Below are positions 43,730 through 50,579 of a stretch of DNA of 64,000 bases, one piece after another; the stretch's first letter is position 1; every line of letters starts with the position of its first letter. This DNA is from Rathayibacter sp. Leaf185 (GTDB lineage: Bacteria; Actinomycetota; Actinomycetes; Actinomycetales; Microbacteriaceae): the NCBI RefSeq assembly GCF_001423885.1, contig NZ_LMPP01000001.1:496001-560000 (forward strand), written 5' to 3'. The notes beneath the pieces were generated by a model. The model saw nothing but the letters and a program-made list of their open reading frames with translations. It was not told where the DNA came from and searched no databases. Made by a program: the position numbers and the translations under genes.

Positions 43730-44338
43730 GTGTCCTCCCTCCTCGCCGCCGCCTCCGGTCTCGGCTTCGGCCTCTCGCTCATCGTCGCGATCGGCGCCCA
43801 GAACGCCTTCGTCCTGCGGCAGGGGCTGCGCCGCGAGCACGTCCTCGCGGTCGTCGCGATCTGCGCGCTGGCCGACGCGGCGCTGATCGTCGTCGGTATC
43901 GCGGGGATCGGCGCGGTGCTCGAGTCGGCGCCCTGGCTCCTCGTCGTCATCCGCTGGGGCGGGATCCTCTTCCTCCTGGCCTACGCCTTCCTCGCGGCGA
44001 AGCGGGCACTGAGGCCCGGGACCCTCGAGGGCGACCCGGCCGGCGCCTCCACGTCGCTGCGCACTGCCGTCGGGACCTGCCTGGCACTGACGCTGCTGAA
44101 CCCGCACGTGTACCTCGACACGGTCGTGCTGCTCGGATCGGTCGCGAACACGCACGGTGACGAGCGCTGGTGGTTCGGCGCGGGGGCGGCGCTGGGCAGC
44201 GTGCTCTGGTTCACGGCGCTGGGGGTCGGGGCACGGGCGCTGCGCCCGCTGTTCCGGAGCCGCGGGGCGTGGCGGGTGCTCGACGCGGGGGTGGCCGTGG
44301 TGATGGTGGTGCTGGCGGTGTCGCTCGCGCTGAGCTGA
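43730..44338 (+). CDS. lysE: LysE/ArgO family amino acid exporter
   Basis: 202 residues with six helices. Start GFGLSLIVAIGAQNAFVLRQ GLRREH holds the family signature (GAQNxFVLRQG), and TLLNPHVYLDTVVLLGS is the second conserved part. Exports lysine, arginine or related basic amino acids. GTG start. Its activator would be the divergent LysR, which is frameshifted here, so lysE may be uninduced or controlled otherwise. TACAGT at 43700-43705 is a fair -10. Confidence 0.93.
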   Translation: MSSLLAAASGLGFGLSLIVAIGAQNAFVLRQGLRREHVLAVVAICALADAALIVVGIAGIGAVLESAPWLLVVIRWGGILFLLAYAFLAAKRALRPGTLEGDPAGASTSLRTAVGTCLALTLLNPHVYLDTVVLLGSVANTHGDERWWFGAGAALGSVLWFTALGVGARALRPLFRSRGAWRVLDAGVAVVMVVLAVSLALS

Positions 44339-44345
44339 CGGCCCA

Positions 44346-44360
44346 CGGGGCTCAGCCCCG
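44346..44360. terminator. small hairpin at convergent gene ends
   Basis: CGGGGC-TCA-GCCCCG, perfect 6-bp stem that includes the stop codon of the minus-strand gene at 44352 and follows lysE by 7 bases. Confidence 0.45.
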
Positions 44361-44969
44361 CAGAGACCGGCCTGTGAGGAACCAGACGAGTCCGACCGCG
44401 ACCAGCGACGCCGTCTCGGCGACGGAGGCGATCGCGTACAGCGCGAGCAGCAGCTCCTGCGCGGGGACCTCGACGACGAATCCCGGGATCGACGTGACGA
44501 CCCCGCCGAGCAGATGGACGGCGAGCGCCACGATCGCGACGACGACCGCAGGACGCGGGACGGAACGGGAGGCGGCGAGCGCCGCGAGCCCGAGGGCCGC
44601 CGCGACGACGGACAGCGCGAGGATCACCCCCGACAGCACGGACGAGCCGACCATGATGCCCAGCGATCCGCTCGCCGGAGTGGCCAGCCGGACGACGGGG
44701 CCGAGCACCAGCAGCACGGCGAACGCCAGGAAGGCAGCGCGGCCGCGACGGCCGACCAGGCCGCCCTCGACGTCGACGCCCCGCGCCGAGACGACCGCGG
44801 CGGAACCGAGGAGCCCGGCGAGCAGGATCGGCGCGACGCGGCCGACGCCGACGATGCCCAGCGGCGCGAACCAGAGCGTGATCTGGAGGAGTCCCGCGGC
44901 ACCCACGAGGATCCCTGCGAGCCGCAGCGTCGCTCCGCGCGAAGGGGCGGACGGTCGGACGGCGGTCAT
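44352..44969 (-). CDS. membrane protein of unknown family
   Basis: 205 residues from the ATG at 44969 (MTAVRPSAPSRG). Five to six hydrophobic stretches, including LLQITLWFAPLGIVGV, AFLAFAVLLVLGPVV and AVVVAIVALAVHLLGGVV. No charged motif indicates transport or enzyme activity. It is divergent from a GntR-membrane pair at 45064. Possible regulator of that pair's product cannot be tested here. Confidence 0.55.
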   Translation of the reverse strand: MTAVRPSAPSRGATLRLAGILVGAAGLLQITLWFAPLGIVGVGRVAPILLAGLLGSAAVVSARGVDVEGGLVGRRGRAAFLAFAVLLVLGPVVRLATPASGSLGIMVGSSVLSGVILALSVVAAALGLAALAASRSVPRPAVVVAIVALAVHLLGGVVTSIPGFVVEVPAQELLLALYAIASVAETASLVAVGLVWFLTGRSLRG

Positions 44970-45059
44970 GCGGATCCCCTCCCCCGGGGTTTCCCGCCAC
45001 GCTACCCGACACCCGTCGATCCAGGCATGCTCCTGAACCGATTGTTCTACTAACATTAC

Positions 45060-45072
45060 GAACATGTTGTTC
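45060..45072. promoter_or_regulatory. palindrome over the GntR start codon
   Basis: GAACA-TGT-TGTTC is a perfect palindrome containing the ATG at 45064. A matching half site TGTTC at 45043-45047 lies upstream. TAACAT (45051-45056) would start transcription close to the ATG, so the message is probably leaderless and blocked when GntR binds its own start. Confidence 0.5.
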
Positions 45073-45417
45073 CGCGTCGACCACTCCTCGCCGCGCTCCC
45101 TGGCCGATCAGCTCGAGGCGCAGGTCCGCACCGCCGTCGCCGACGGCAGCCTCGCAGCGGGCGACCGCCTGCCGCCCGCCCGCGAGCTGGCCGACTCGCT
45201 CGGCATCAACATGCACACCGTGCTGCGGGCCTACGGGGCGCTGCGCGACGACGGCCTGCTGCAGATGCGGCGCGGCCGCGGCGCGTGGATCGCGGAGTCG
45301 GCCGGGCCCGGCCTGGTGCGCGTCACCACCCTGGTCGAGCAGCTGCTCGCGGAGGCCCGCCGCAGCGGGATCAGCCCCGCCGACCTCGTCCGCCTGATCG
45401 AGAGGACCACCCCATGA
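45064..45417 (+). CDS. GntR family regulator, YtrA subfamily
   Basis: 117 residues: the GntR winged helix LADQLEAQVRTAVADGSLAA, then LPPARELADSLGINMHTVLR and ALRDDGLLQMRRGRGAWI, and a short helical tail of about 40 residues in place of an effector domain. This is the YtrA type, which usually controls an adjacent membrane or ABC gene. The next gene overlaps by ATGA, so it regulates a two-gene operon. Confidence 0.92.
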   Translation: MLFRVDHSSPRSLADQLEAQVRTAVADGSLAAGDRLPPARELADSLGINMHTVLRAYGALRDDGLLQMRRGRGAWIAESAGPGLVRVTTLVEQLLAEARRSGISPADLVRLIERTTP

Positions 45418-46349
45418 CCACCCGCACCCGCGACATCCTCGCCGCCGCCTCCCTCCTGCTCCCGGCCCTCGGAGTGATCACCTCCCGCCTCGCGCTGGCC
45501 GATCGGCTCCCCGGGACCCTCGCCTCGCACTGGTCGAGCACCGGCGCGGCCGACGACACGATGACCGTCGGTGCCGCGCTCGCCCTCTCGTTGGTGATGG
45601 CCGGCGGGGCGGCGCTGACGGGGGTCGTGCTCGTCGCGCTCGGCCGCGCGCCCCGGCTCGTCCTCGCGACCGCCGGCGGCGTCGCCGGTCTCGGCGCCTC
45701 GACCTGGGCGACCTCGGTCGGCACGACGCTCGCGGCCGGCTCCGCTGAGGGAGCGGTGCTCGGGCCGTGGCTGCTCGTGCTGCTCGCCGGCATCCTCTAC
45801 GCGATCGTGCCCGCTCTGATCGCGCCCCCGACCGTCCGGGAACCGCGCACCGCCGTCGATCGCCTCCCGCTCGGCAGCGCAGAGACGGGCGCGTGGTCGT
45901 CGACGATCACCGGCCGGATGTTCGCGGTCGTCGGAGTCGTGCTGATCGGCTCGGCCGCGATCGCCACCTCGACGCTCCTGGCGGAGGGCGCCGTGGGGCC
46001 GGCCGTCGCGATGGCGGTGACGCTGGGAGCGAGCGCACTGGTGATGCTCGGCTTCGCGCGCCTCCGCGTGACCGCCGACCGTCGGGGGCTGCGGGTCGTG
46101 TCGCGCGCCTTCGGGATCCCGCTGCGCCGCATCCCGCTCGAGGACATCGCCTCGGCGAGCACGGCTCAGCTGCGCCCGTCGGAGTGGGGCGGCTGGGGCT
46201 ACCGGGTGATGCCGGGCCGCTCGGCGCTGATCCTCGGCGCGGGACCCGGCCTCGTGATCACGACGGCGAACCGGCGCGAGTTCGCGATCAGCCTGCCCGA
46301 CCCCGAGACGCCGGCGGCGCTGCTGGAGGCGCTGCGGGTGCGCGCCTGA
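45414..46349 (+). CDS. DUF1648-type membrane protein
   Basis: 311 residues. LADRLPGTLASHWSSTGAAD is the DUF1648 PxxxPxHW-like motif after the first helix, followed by four to five further helices to about 220 and a soluble C-terminal barrel (ARLRVTADRRGLRVVSRAFG, then ISLPDPETPAALLEAL) that resembles a bacterial PH domain. Coupled to the GntR regulator. Role in membrane or antibiotic sensing has been proposed for such pairs but is not shown here. Confidence 0.72.
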   Translation: MTTRTRDILAAASLLLPALGVITSRLALADRLPGTLASHWSSTGAADDTMTVGAALALSLVMAGGAALTGVVLVALGRAPRLVLATAGGVAGLGASTWATSVGTTLAAGSAEGAVLGPWLLVLLAGILYAIVPALIAPPTVREPRTAVDRLPLGSAETGAWSSTITGRMFAVVGVVLIGSAAIATSTLLAEGAVGPAVAMAVTLGASALVMLGFARLRVTADRRGLRVVSRAFGIPLRRIPLEDIASASTAQLRPSEWGGWGYRVMPGRSALILGAGPGLVITTANRREFAISLPDPETPAALLEALRVRA

Positions 46350-46391
46350 GCGGTCTGCTCCGAGGACCGCGTGAGGGAACGGACGCTCACG

Positions 46392-47081
46392 TCAGGTCGC
46401 GACGGGCGGCAGGTCGGCGACGGCGATCGTCTCGCCGGAGTCGTCGGTGATCTCGATCGCCGAGACGGAGTCGCGGAGGATCGCGGCGTTCATCTCGCAG
46501 TCGATCTCGACGGCGCTGCCGAGGAAGGACCCCGACGGCAGGCGCTCCCCCTCATCGGTGACGAGGACGAGGTCGTAGCTCTCGCCGACGGCGAAGCCGC
46601 TGGCGCGCAGGATCGTCTCGGTGCCCCAGGTGTGCGCGATCAGAGAGCCGTCGATGTCGATCCCCTCGGGAGCGCCGTCGAAGGCGATCGTCTCGACGGC
46701 GCCGAGCTGGCCGGGCGCGCCCTCGACGGGGCGGTCGCCGAGCAGGTACAGGCCCGCGCCACCGACGGCGCCGAGCGCCAGGCAGGCCGCGGCGGCCCCG
46801 ATCAGGAGGGCGCCGCGACCACGGGCGATCGGGGCGACACCCGCGAGGCTCTGGATGCGTCGGCGCAGGTCGTCCGACGGCGCGACCTCGTCCCACCGGC
46901 CGACCGTGCGGAGATCGGCGAGCACGACGCCGAACAAGGCGAGCTCGCGGTCGATGCTCGGGTCGGAGGCGCGCAGCAGGTCGAGCTCGGCGCCCTCGGC
47001 GGCGGAGAGCTCGCCGGCGAGGGCCGCGGCGATCAGCTCCTCGCGGCGGCCGCCGCCGCGCGGGTCGTCGATGTCGGTCAT
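46392..47081 (-). CDS. anti-sigma factor (RskA-like)
   Basis: 229 residues. N-terminal sigma-binding part with EELIAAALAGELSAAEGAEL and the RskA hallmark LFGVVLADLRTVGRWDEVAP, one membrane helix near 92-115 (LLIGAAAACLALGAVGGAGL), and an extracytoplasmic beta domain (TETILRASGFAVGESYDLV, DCEMNAAILRD). It would hold the ECF sigma factor at the membrane until released by proteolysis. ATGA overlap with the sigma gene. Confidence 0.9.
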   Translation of the reverse strand: MTDIDDPRGGGRREELIAAALAGELSAAEGAELDLLRASDPSIDRELALFGVVLADLRTVGRWDEVAPSDDLRRRIQSLAGVAPIARGRGALLIGAAAACLALGAVGGAGLYLLGDRPVEGAPGQLGAVETIAFDGAPEGIDIDGSLIAHTWGTETILRASGFAVGESYDLVLVTDEGERLPSGSFLGSAVEIDCEMNAAILRDSVSAIEITDDSGETIAVADLPPVAT

Positions 47082-47692
47082 GATCGCTCCTCGGCGGTCG
47101 GATCGGCGTCCGCGAGGTGCTCGCGGAGCGCTCGCAGGGCGTAGAAGGCGCGGGTGCGCAGCGTCGCGACCGGCACGCCGGTGGCCGCGGAGACCTCGGC
47201 GTAGCTCTCGCCGCGCACGTGGACGGCGACGACGACGGCGCGGTGCTCGACGCTCAACCGCGCGAGAGCCTCGAGCATGATCAGCGGCATCAGCGGATCG
47301 GCCTCGTCGCCCGGCAGGTCCTCGAGCACCTCCGCCGCGACCAGGCGGGGCAGCCTCTGCACCGAGCGGTGGACGTCGATGACGACGTTGCGCGCGATCG
47401 CGAACAGCCAGGTCCGCTGGCTCGCGCGCTCGGACGAGTAGCTCTCGCGCGCGCGCCAGGCGCGCAGGAACGTCTCCTGCACGCAGTCCTCGGCCAGTCC
47501 CCGGTCCCGCAGGGCGTTGACCGCGAAGCCGAGCAAGGCAGCTCCGTGCTCGTCGAACGCGGCGGTGAGATCGAGTGCGGCGGGTCGTCGGAGGCGGGCG
47601 AAGCGGCCTCGCGTGTCGGGCTCCGTCACAGCCGGCCCCTCTCGTCGTCGCCTCATCGCGGCGGGCGCGAACGCCGTCTGCGCTGTCGCCAC
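47078..47692 (-). CDS. ECF sigma factor (SigK/SigL type)
   Basis: 204 residues. Region 2: ALLGFAVNALRDRGLAEDCV then QETFLRAWRARESY and TWLFAIARNVVIDVHR; region 4: ALARLSVEHRAVVVAVHVRG and SYAEVSAATGVPVATLRTRA. A GAGGAGG site right before GTG 47692 supports that start; a GTG 21 codons later is possible. Controlled by the coupled anti-sigma factor. Its own promoter should lie in 47693-47800. Confidence 0.92.
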   Translation of the reverse strand: MATAQTAFAPAAMRRRREGPAVTEPDTRGRFARLRRPAALDLTAAFDEHGAALLGFAVNALRDRGLAEDCVQETFLRAWRARESYSSERASQRTWLFAIARNVVIDVHRSVQRLPRLVAAEVLEDLPGDEADPLMPLIMLEALARLSVEHRAVVVAVHVRGESYAEVSAATGVPVATLRTRAFYALRALREHLADADPTAEERS

Positions 47693-47778
47693 TGGCGCCT
47701 CCTCGTCGGACCGGTCGGCCCCTCTCAGAGGAGTACGGAGTGCGGGGCCCGACCGTTCACCGGTGACGGGCCGCCCCT

Positions 47779-47796
47779 GATTCTATGAAGAGAATC
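47779..47796. promoter_or_regulatory. palindrome upstream of the ECF sigma gene
   Basis: GATTCT-ATGAAG-AGAATC, perfect 6-bp inverted repeat in an AT-richer patch about 90 bp before the sigma gene and 66 bp after the arsC-like gene. It could be an operator or a small terminator. The rest of 47693-47862 has a GGGAGG/CCTCCC hairpin near 47817-47864 but no gene. Confidence 0.35.
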
Positions 47797-47862
47797 TCAG
47801 CCTGTCCCGAATGCGCAGGGAGGTCCCGGCTCGGGCGCCCCGTGCACTCGGGCCGGCCTCCC

Positions 47863-48270
47863 TCAGAGGCGGGCGCGCAGCTCGTGCACCCGCGCGCGGA
47901 TGTCGTCGCGGACGAGACGCATCCGCTCCATGCCCTCCACGCCGCGCTCGGACGGCTCGTCGGTGATCCAGGTCTCGTAGCGGGGACCGGGCACCTCCTC
48001 GACCTGCGCCTCCGCGCCGAGGACCACCACGACATCGGCCGTCCGCAGCATCTCGTCGGTCAGCGGCTTCGGGTGCTCGTCGCCGAGGCCGATGCCGAGC
48101 TCGGTCAGCGACTCGACGGACTGCGCGTTCAGCGCCTCTCCCGGCGCCGTGCCCGCCGAGACGACGACGACGTCTCCGCGGGCCAGATCGCGGAGCAGGG
48201 CGGCGGCCATCTGCGACTTGCCGCCGTTCTTGCGGCAGACGAACAGGACGTGCGGGAGGGAGTCGCTCAT
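47863..48270 (-). CDS. low-molecular-weight phosphatase fold, ArsC-like, with Lys in the P-loop
   Basis: 135 residues. VLFVCRKNGGKSQMAAALLR is the P-loop, with Cys12 and Lys18 where tyrosine phosphatases and thioredoxin-type ArsC have Arg. The DP region is altered too (ETWITDEPSERG). The family of actinobacterial ArsC-like proteins that use mycothiol shows such loops, as far as I recall, but this is from memory. It may reduce arsenate or act as phosphatase. It begins 50 bp behind the reductase gene; both are on the minus strand. Confidence 0.75.
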   Translation of the reverse strand: MSDSLPHVLFVCRKNGGKSQMAAALLRDLARGDVVVVSAGTAPGEALNAQSVESLTELGIGLGDEHPKPLTDEMLRTADVVVVLGAEAQVEEVPGPRYETWITDEPSERGVEGMERMRLVRDDIRARVHELRARL

Positions 48271-48320
48271 GAGCGACACCGTACCGGCGGGAGGTGTCCG
48301 GAGAGGGGCAGGGGGGCGGA

Positions 48321-49373
48321 TCAGAGCGTGACGACGAACTTCTCGGCGCGGGCACCCTGACGCAGCCGCGCGAGCGCCTCGGGGATCGCTGCGAGTCCGT
48401 GGCCGACGACCCTCGACTCCGGAGCCGCGCGATGCCGGCCGTCGGCGAGCGCCGCGGGCAGGTGGTCGTTCCAGATGCCGGCACCGACCGGGGTGTCCTT
48501 CGGGCTGCCGCCCCAGATCGCCGACACCTGCACGCCGCGACGCCGGGCCAGCGCCGCCCGGAGGGTCGTCACAGGGGTCGGGTGGGCCGAGGCGATGCGC
48601 CGCACGCCGCTCGCTCCGCGGGCGGAGTCGACCGCGAGCGCTATCGGCAGGGATCCGCTCGCGACCGCCATCGTGCCGACGAGATCGTGTCCGTCGAGCG
48701 CCCGGACGAGCTGCGCGACCGCATCGGAGTCGTGGTAGTCGACGACCGCGTCGGCGCCGAGCCCCTGGAGGAGCTCGGTGTTGCTCCGCGAGGCCGTCGC
48801 GACGACCCGGTGGCCGGCGCTGCGGGCGAGCTGGACGGCGTTCATGCCGACGCTCGTCGCGGCACCGAGCACGAGCACGGTGCTCCCGCGCGCCGGGGTG
48901 TCGGCGCGCGGGAGCTCGAGCGCGAGCTGGTCGGCCTCGAAGAGGCCGGCCGCAGCCGTCGTCAGCGCGAGGGGCAGCACGGAGGCGTCGGCGAACGAGA
49001 GCGTGTCGGGGATCGGCGCGCAGAGGGTCGCGAGCAGCGTCACGTGGGTCTGGAACGCGCCCTCGGCGGGCGAGTTCCGACTCCGCTCGGCCCCGACCGC
49101 GAAGCCGGTGACCCGGTCGCCGACCGCGAGCGCCGCCACTCCGGAGCCGACGGCGACGACCTCGCCCGCCACGTCGGAGCCGAGCACCGCCGGATAGCTC
49201 AACCACGGGTAGACGAAGCCGCGGGCCACGCCGTTCATCGCGTCGACCGGATTGACGGCGACGGCGCGGGCGCGGACGACCACCTCGCCGGGGCCCGGAG
49301 CCGCAGTGGGCGCCTCGCCCACCTCGAGCGAGCCGAAGCGCGTGCGCAGCCGGAGCGCCTCGTGGGCGCTCAT
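48321..49373 (-). CDS. MDR-superfamily zinc-free oxidoreductase
   Basis: 350 residues from ATG 49373. GEVVVRARAVAVNPVDAMNG with a full N-terminal domain; YPAVLGSDVAGEVVAVGSG; nucleotide fold VLVLGAATSVGMNAVQLARS. Resembles trans-enoyl or NADPH:quinone reductases. Its start is overlapped by the end of a 15-codon leader frame (49370-49417), so translation is probably coupled. The divergent TetR at 49503 and the operator pair between suggest repression by that regulator. Confidence 0.85.
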   Translation of the reverse strand: MSAHEALRLRTRFGSLEVGEAPTAAPGPGEVVVRARAVAVNPVDAMNGVARGFVYPWLSYPAVLGSDVAGEVVAVGSGVAALAVGDRVTGFAVGAERSRNSPAEGAFQTHVTLLATLCAPIPDTLSFADASVLPLALTTAAAGLFEADQLALELPRADTPARGSTVLVLGAATSVGMNAVQLARSAGHRVVATASRSNTELLQGLGADAVVDYHDSDAVAQLVRALDGHDLVGTMAVASGSLPIALAVDSARGASGVRRIASAHPTPVTTLRAALARRRGVQVSAIWGGSPKDTPVGAGIWNDHLPAALADGRHRAAPESRVVGHGLAAIPEALARLRQGARAEKFVVTL

Positions 49374-49417
49374 CGGCGGACCCGCGTGCGGCGGGTGGGG
49401 GCGGTGGGATGGGGCAT
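49370..49417 (-). CDS. 15-residue leader peptide before the oxidoreductase
   Basis: MPHPTAPTRRTRVRR, with AAGGAG 8 bases before its ATG at 49417; its TGA overlaps the oxidoreductase ATG (ATGA). The oxidoreductase itself has no good ribosome site, so its translation would depend on this small frame. Rich in Pro, Thr and Arg codons, which can slow ribosomes. No homologue is known to me. Confidence 0.55.
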   Translation of the reverse strand: MPHPTAPTRRTRVRR

Positions 49418-49438
49418 GACGACTCCTTCGTGACGGCC

Positions 49439-49487
49439 TGACGACACGTCGTGTCATGAGCATGAACGATGACACGGCGTGTCGTCA
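49439..49487. promoter_or_regulatory. pair of TetR operators in opposite orientation
   Basis: TGACGACACGTCGTGTCAT (49439-49457) and, on the other strand, TGACGACACGCCGTGTCAT (49469-49487) differ at one base. Each has GACAC/GTGTC arms. They are separated by 11 bp between the divergent oxidoreductase leader and TetR genes. Confidence 0.8.
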
Positions 49488-49502
49488 AGTAGCATGGTCG
49501 GC

Positions 49503-50072
49503 ATGACGCGATGGGCTCCGGATGCGGCGAGCCGACTCCACGAATCCGCCCTCGAGCTGTTCCTCGAGCAGGGCTTCGCCGCGACGACCGTGCCGCAGAT
49601 CGCGGAGCGCGCCGGGCTGACGACGCGCAGCTTCTTCCGCTACTACGCCGACAAGCGCGAAGTGCTCTTCGTCGGCGAGGAGGAGCTGCCCGCGGTCGTC
49701 GCACGGGTGGTCGACGAGGCCGATCCCGCGCTGGCGCCGATGGCGGTCATCCACGGCGGGCTGCGCTCGATCGTGCTGCCGAGGCTCGAGCTGTACCGCT
49801 CCGAGCTGCTGCGGCGGTGGACGATCGTGCGGACCGACGAGGCGCTCCGGGAGCGCGAGCTGCGCAAGCTCGCGATCATCCACGAGGGCGCGACCGAGGC
49901 GTTCGTCCGCCGGGGGCTCGCTCCGCTGCAGGCCGAGGTCGCAGGACGCCTGGCCGTCGCCGTCTACGACATGACGCTCGAGCGGTGGCTCACGGGCGGT
50001 GCGGAGGAGCCGCTCGCGGACATCCTCGCCCAGGTGGTCGAGATGGTGTCGGCGACGGCGACCGCCGACTGA
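49503..50072 (+). CDS. TetR/AcrR family transcriptional regulator
   Basis: 189 residues from ATG 49503; TAGCAT at 49490-49495 would start transcription there (leaderless). ATG 49494 is in frame as well. Helix-turn-helix: QGFAATTVPQIAERAGLTTR and SFFRYYADKREVLFVGEEEL. The C-terminal domain includes LRERELRKLAIIHEGATEAF. It probably represses itself and the divergent oxidoreductase. Ligand unknown. Confidence 0.9.
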   Translation: MTRWAPDAASRLHESALELFLEQGFAATTVPQIAERAGLTTRSFFRYYADKREVLFVGEEELPAVVARVVDEADPALAPMAVIHGGLRSIVLPRLELYRSELLRRWTIVRTDEALRERELRKLAIIHEGATEAFVRRGLAPLQAEVAGRLAVAVYDMTLERWLTGGAEEPLADILAQVVEMVSATATAD

Positions 50073-50118
50073 GGCTCTCCCGCGGTCGGGTGCGGCGCGG
50101 GTCGCACGAGGTCGGCTT

Positions 50119-50559
50119 TCAGGAGGCGAGGAACCGGCCGCGGGCGACGAGGAGGCGCTCGAGGTGGCGAGCGAGGACGAGCCGCTCGGCGAGAAGGCCC
50201 AGGACTCCGAACGGGGCGGCGAACGTGACGCGGTCGATCATCACCGAGCCCGCGCCGTCGGGCTCGAAGCGGTGCTCGTGCCGGAACCGCCGGAACGGCC
50301 CCCTGGTCTGCTCGTCGACGAAGCTCCTCGGCGCGTCGAGCGCGGTCACCGCGCTCGTCAGAGTGAGCGGCACCCCGAAGTGGCGCGCGCGGAAGGTCAC
50401 GTGCTCGCCGAGCCCGATCAGGCCGCTCGTCACTCCGCCGATCGCGCGCTCGCGGGCACCGGCCTGCGACGCGCGGTGCAGATCGATGTCGCGCGCGCGG
50501 TCGAACAGCTCGGCGGCGGGGCGGGCCGAGCGGGTGCGGCACTCGATCGAGACGGTCAT
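50119..50559 (-). CDS. SRPBCC family protein
   Basis: 146 residues, helix-grip fold: SIECRTRSARPAAELFDRAR at the start, GEHVTFRARHFGVPLTLTSA and DEQTRGPFRRFRHEHRFEPD in the middle, and a last helix with FGVLGLLAERLVLARHLERL. Such proteins bind hydrophobic ligands; this subgroup is near the polyketide cyclase/cell-division-inhibitor type. It follows the AAA ATPase by 20 bp on the same strand. Confidence 0.82.
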   Translation of the reverse strand: MTVSIECRTRSARPAAELFDRARDIDLHRASQAGARERAIGGVTSGLIGLGEHVTFRARHFGVPLTLTSAVTALDAPRSFVDEQTRGPFRRFRHEHRFEPDGAGSVMIDRVTFAAPFGVLGLLAERLVLARHLERLLVARGRFLAS

Positions 50560-50579
50560 GGCGGAGCGACGGGGCCGGG

